Source of the DNA: an uncultured Kangiella sp.
Lineage (GTDB): Bacteria; Pseudomonadota; Gammaproteobacteria; Enterobacterales; DSM-103792
Assembly (NCBI GenBank): GCA_946480585.1
Contig: CAMLKQ010000137.1
Coordinates: forward strand, 1 to 6,127
Direction: 5' to 3'
Length of the DNA stretch: 6,127 nucleotides
Part shown: positions 4,221 through 6,127 of the stretch, in pieces
Layout of the letters: each line of letters starts with the position of its first letter
Position numbering within the stretch: the stretch's first letter is position 1
Program-made: the position numbers and the translations under genes
The notes under the pieces: model-generated
Databases searched by the model: none
What the model was told of the DNA's origin: nothing
The model's input: the letters and a program-made list of their open reading frames with translations, nothing else

Positions 4221-6127
4221 ATGCGGAAGACCCTTCCGATTTGGTGTAGTGCGTTATGGGCGCTGGCGGCGGCCATGACGGCGCAGGCGGCGCAAGTGGA
4301 TGCTGCAGCAACCACCCTTGAAGCCGCGCGCAAGCCGCGGGAAGAAAGCTGGCAAATCCAGCAGCGGCAACGCTGGTTTGCCGAAACCCGAGGTTTGCAG
4401 CAGCAGACCGATGCCAGTCAATTGCGGCAAAACGCTGTTCAGGCGCTGCAATTGCAGGTCGAGCGTCTGCAGTTCAGTCAGATGCTGGCTGGCGAAACCT
4501 GGGAAGAAATGGGCCCGTCATCGATGCTGATGGGCAACTGGACCATGGGCCGGGTGTCCGGTCGCAACAACGCGATTGTGACGCACCCGAACGATGAAAA
4601 TACCCTGTATTTCGGCGCTGCGGCCGGTGGTGTCTGGAAAACCATCAACGGCGGCGCGTCGTGGACGCCGGTGTTTGATCAGGTTGGCACCTTGCCCATT
4701 GGCGCGATCCATCTCGAAAGCAGCAACCCGAATCATGTCTGGGTTGGCACCGGCGATCGCAACGGCGGTGGCTGCGCCGGCTATTTTGGTCAGGGCGTGT
4801 TTCTGAGCACCGATGGCGGTAACAGTTGGCAGGTGCGCAATGGCAGCGGCAGCAGCGCGATGCCGCTGTCGATCGTCAACAGCGTTGCGGTGCAGCCGAA
4901 TAATAGCCAAGTGGTGCTGGTCGGCGGCTTTGGCAGTTGCAGCAGCACCGGCAATTTACAGAACGCAGGGCTGTATCGCAGTGCCGATCGCGGTGGCAGT
5001 TGGGCATTGGTGCTGAACGGCCGTGTCGAAGACATGTTCTTTGTGCCGAACAGCAGCACGGTGTACGCCGCGGTGGCGGGCAGCGGGGTTTACCGTTCGC
5101 TCGATGGCGGCGCCAACTGGAACAGCGTCAGCAGCGGTTTGAATGCCAGCGGCACGCGTCTGCGGCTGGCGATGGCGCCGAGCAATTCCAATATTCTGTA
5201 CGCACTCAACGGCGCCAATCTCTATCGCACCGCCGATGGCGGCGCCAGCTGGCAGCTGCGCAACAGCAGTGCTTGCGAAGGCCAGTGCACCTACAATCTT
5301 GCGCTCGCCGTGCATCCCACCCAGCCGGATACGATTCTGGTGGGCAGCATTCGCTACGCGCGCTCGACCAACGGTGGCAGTAACCTGACGTATTTGACCA
5401 GCAGTTGGGGCAGCGGCCAGAAAGTGCACCAGGACACCCATGTGCTGGTGTATTCGCGCAGCAACGGTAACCGGTTCTGGGTTGGCAGTGATGGCGGCAT
5501 CTGGCGCACCGATGATGGCGGCAGCAATTACGTCAACTTGAATGCCAATCTGAACGTCACCCAGTTTTACGATATCGCGGTGCACCCGAGTAACAGCGAC
5601 ACGATATTTGGCGGTGCCCAGGACAATTCCTCATCGCGGCGAACGACCGGTGATATTTGGGATTTGACCATCGTCAACGGCGACGGATTCATGAACGTGG
5701 TCGATCCGTCGAACAGCAACACGGTGTTGCAGGCCGGTTATCCGTCCGGCGGTTATCCGAATCTGTATCGTTCGTTGTCGGGCGGTGCGTCGGGCACCTT
5801 TGCCAGTTTGCCGCGCACCGGTCTTGCCTCCGGTAATTTTCCGTGGGTGACGCCGCTGGCGGCTGCCGGAACCCAAGTTTTTGTCGCATCGGATCGCCTT
5901 TACCGTGGCACGACATCGGCAAGTTCGTTCAGCTGGACCAGCATTTCCGGCGCGCTCGGCAGTGCCGTGTCGGTGATTGCGCCGCTGCAGCGCGGTGCGG
6001 CCTATCCGACGTATGTCGGCACCTCGGGCGGCGCGATTTATTACAGCGCCGATGCCGGCGCCGGCAGCGTCAGCTGGAGCAATGTCAGCGGCAATTACGC
6101 CGGTGGCCGTGTTGCCGATATCGCGAT
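4221..6127 (+). CDS. Secreted BNR/Asp-box beta-propeller protein (3' end missing)
   Basis: The frame is open from ATG 4221 to the right edge, giving at least 635 residues. Residues 1-23 form a Sec signal peptide (MRK, hydrophobic core, AQA before AQ). A Gln-rich, probably helical stretch follows at about 30-92. From about 98 on, the protein is built of beta-propeller blades marked by Asp-box motifs of the form S/T-x-D/N-x-G-x-S/N-W: TINGGASW 141, STDGGNSW 196, SADRGGSW 254, SLDGGANW 293, TADGGASW 337, STNGGSNL 382, TDDGGSNY 430; weaker copies occur near 518, 563 and 609. GGAQDN at 464-469 is another motif I associate with this superfamily. Ten or more elements suggest two stacked propellers, as in sortilin/VPS10-like and GH74 proteins. 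I see no sialidase arginine triad and no certain catalytic acids, so a binding, adhesion or scaffold role is as likely as hydrolysis. Cys352 and Cys356 could form a disulfide. Any C-terminal anchor or sorting domain lies outside the window. Confidence 0.9.
   Translation, partial: MRKTLPIWCSALWALAAAMTAQAAQVDAAATTLEAARKPREESWQIQQRQRWFAETRGLQQQTDASQLRQNAVQALQLQVERLQFSQMLAGETWEEMGPSSMLMGNWTMGRVSGRNNAIVTHPNDENTLYFGAAAGGVWKTINGGASWTPVFDQVGTLPIGAIHLESSNPNHVWVGTGDRNGGGCAGYFGQGVFLSTDGGNSWQVRNGSGSSAMPLSIVNSVAVQPNNSQVVLVGGFGSCSSTGNLQNAGLYRSADRGGSWALVLNGRVEDMFFVPNSSTVYAAVAGSGVYRSLDGGANWNSVSSGLNASGTRLRLAMAPSNSNILYALNGANLYRTADGGASWQLRNSSACEGQCTYNLALAVHPTQPDTILVGSIRYARSTNGGSNLTYLTSSWGSGQKVHQDTHVLVYSRSNGNRFWVGSDGGIWRTDDGGSNYVNLNANLNVTQFYDIAVHPSNSDTIFGGAQDNSSSRRTTGDIWDLTIVNGDGFMNVVDPSNSNTVLQAGYPSGGYPNLYRSLSGGASGTFASLPRTGLASGNFPWVTPLAAAGTQVFVASDRLYRGTTSASSFSWTSISGALGSAVSVIAPLQRGAAYPTYVGTSGGAIYYSADAGAGSVSWSNVSGNYAGGRVADIA

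Noticed and set aside
3880..4278. 132-residue plus-strand frame in the leader, overlapping the propeller start
   Set aside because: There is no good ribosome site and no domain, the composition is irregular, and it overlaps a gene with a consensus ribosome site and signal peptide.
4956..5585. 209-residue minus-strand frame inside the propeller gene
   Set aside because: It mirrors the repeated Gly/Ser/Asp codons of the sense gene and shows only low-complexity Ala/Ile/Val composition.
4221..6127. Sialidase (neuraminidase) identity for the propeller gene
   Set aside because: Asp boxes alone do not show sialidase activity; I do not see the FRIP-type motif or an arginine triad, and the motif spacing fits the wider BNR/VPS10-like group better.

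Overview
The window looks like chromosomal DNA of a Gram-negative proteobacterium with fairly high GC, most likely a gammaproteobacterium. The grounds are the strong G/C preference at third codon positions, Sec signal peptides ending in AxA, a c-type cytochrome domain, a TetR regulator and a long FabH-like ketosynthase of a kind I associate with Pseudomonas relatives. I cannot name the species. I see no tRNA, rRNA, CRISPR array, insertion sequence or phage gene.

Layout, left to right. (1) Positions 1-1113 (+) hold the 3' part of an exported protein: a right-handed parallel beta-helix followed by a C-terminal cytochrome c domain. (2) A strong, probably bidirectional, terminator hairpin (1153-1182) lies between this gene and a convergent TetR-family repressor (1202-1861, -). 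(3) A 284-base divergent region separates the repressor from a small secreted protein of unknown function (2146-2556, +). (4) A beta-ketoacyl-ACP synthase III-like enzyme (about 2645-3766, +) follows with a complete Cys-His-Asn triad, and ends in a clear terminator (3826-3876). (5) A 344-base non-coding stretch (3877-4220) is rich in short perfect inverted repeats. (6) A large secreted BNR/Asp-box beta-propeller protein starts at 4221 (+) behind a consensus ribosome binding site and runs off the right edge, with at least 635 codons open.

The genes do not form one obvious pathway. The repressor and the small-protein/ketosynthase pair share a divergent control region, so the repressor may control them, perhaps in response to a fatty-acyl ligand; this is inference from position. 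The beta-helix/cytochrome protein and the propeller protein are separate export-related units, each isolated by terminators or long leaders. I find no convincing new multi-gene system. The points most worth a second look are the beta-helix/cytochrome c fusion, the palindrome-rich leader before the propeller gene, and the orphan small secreted protein.
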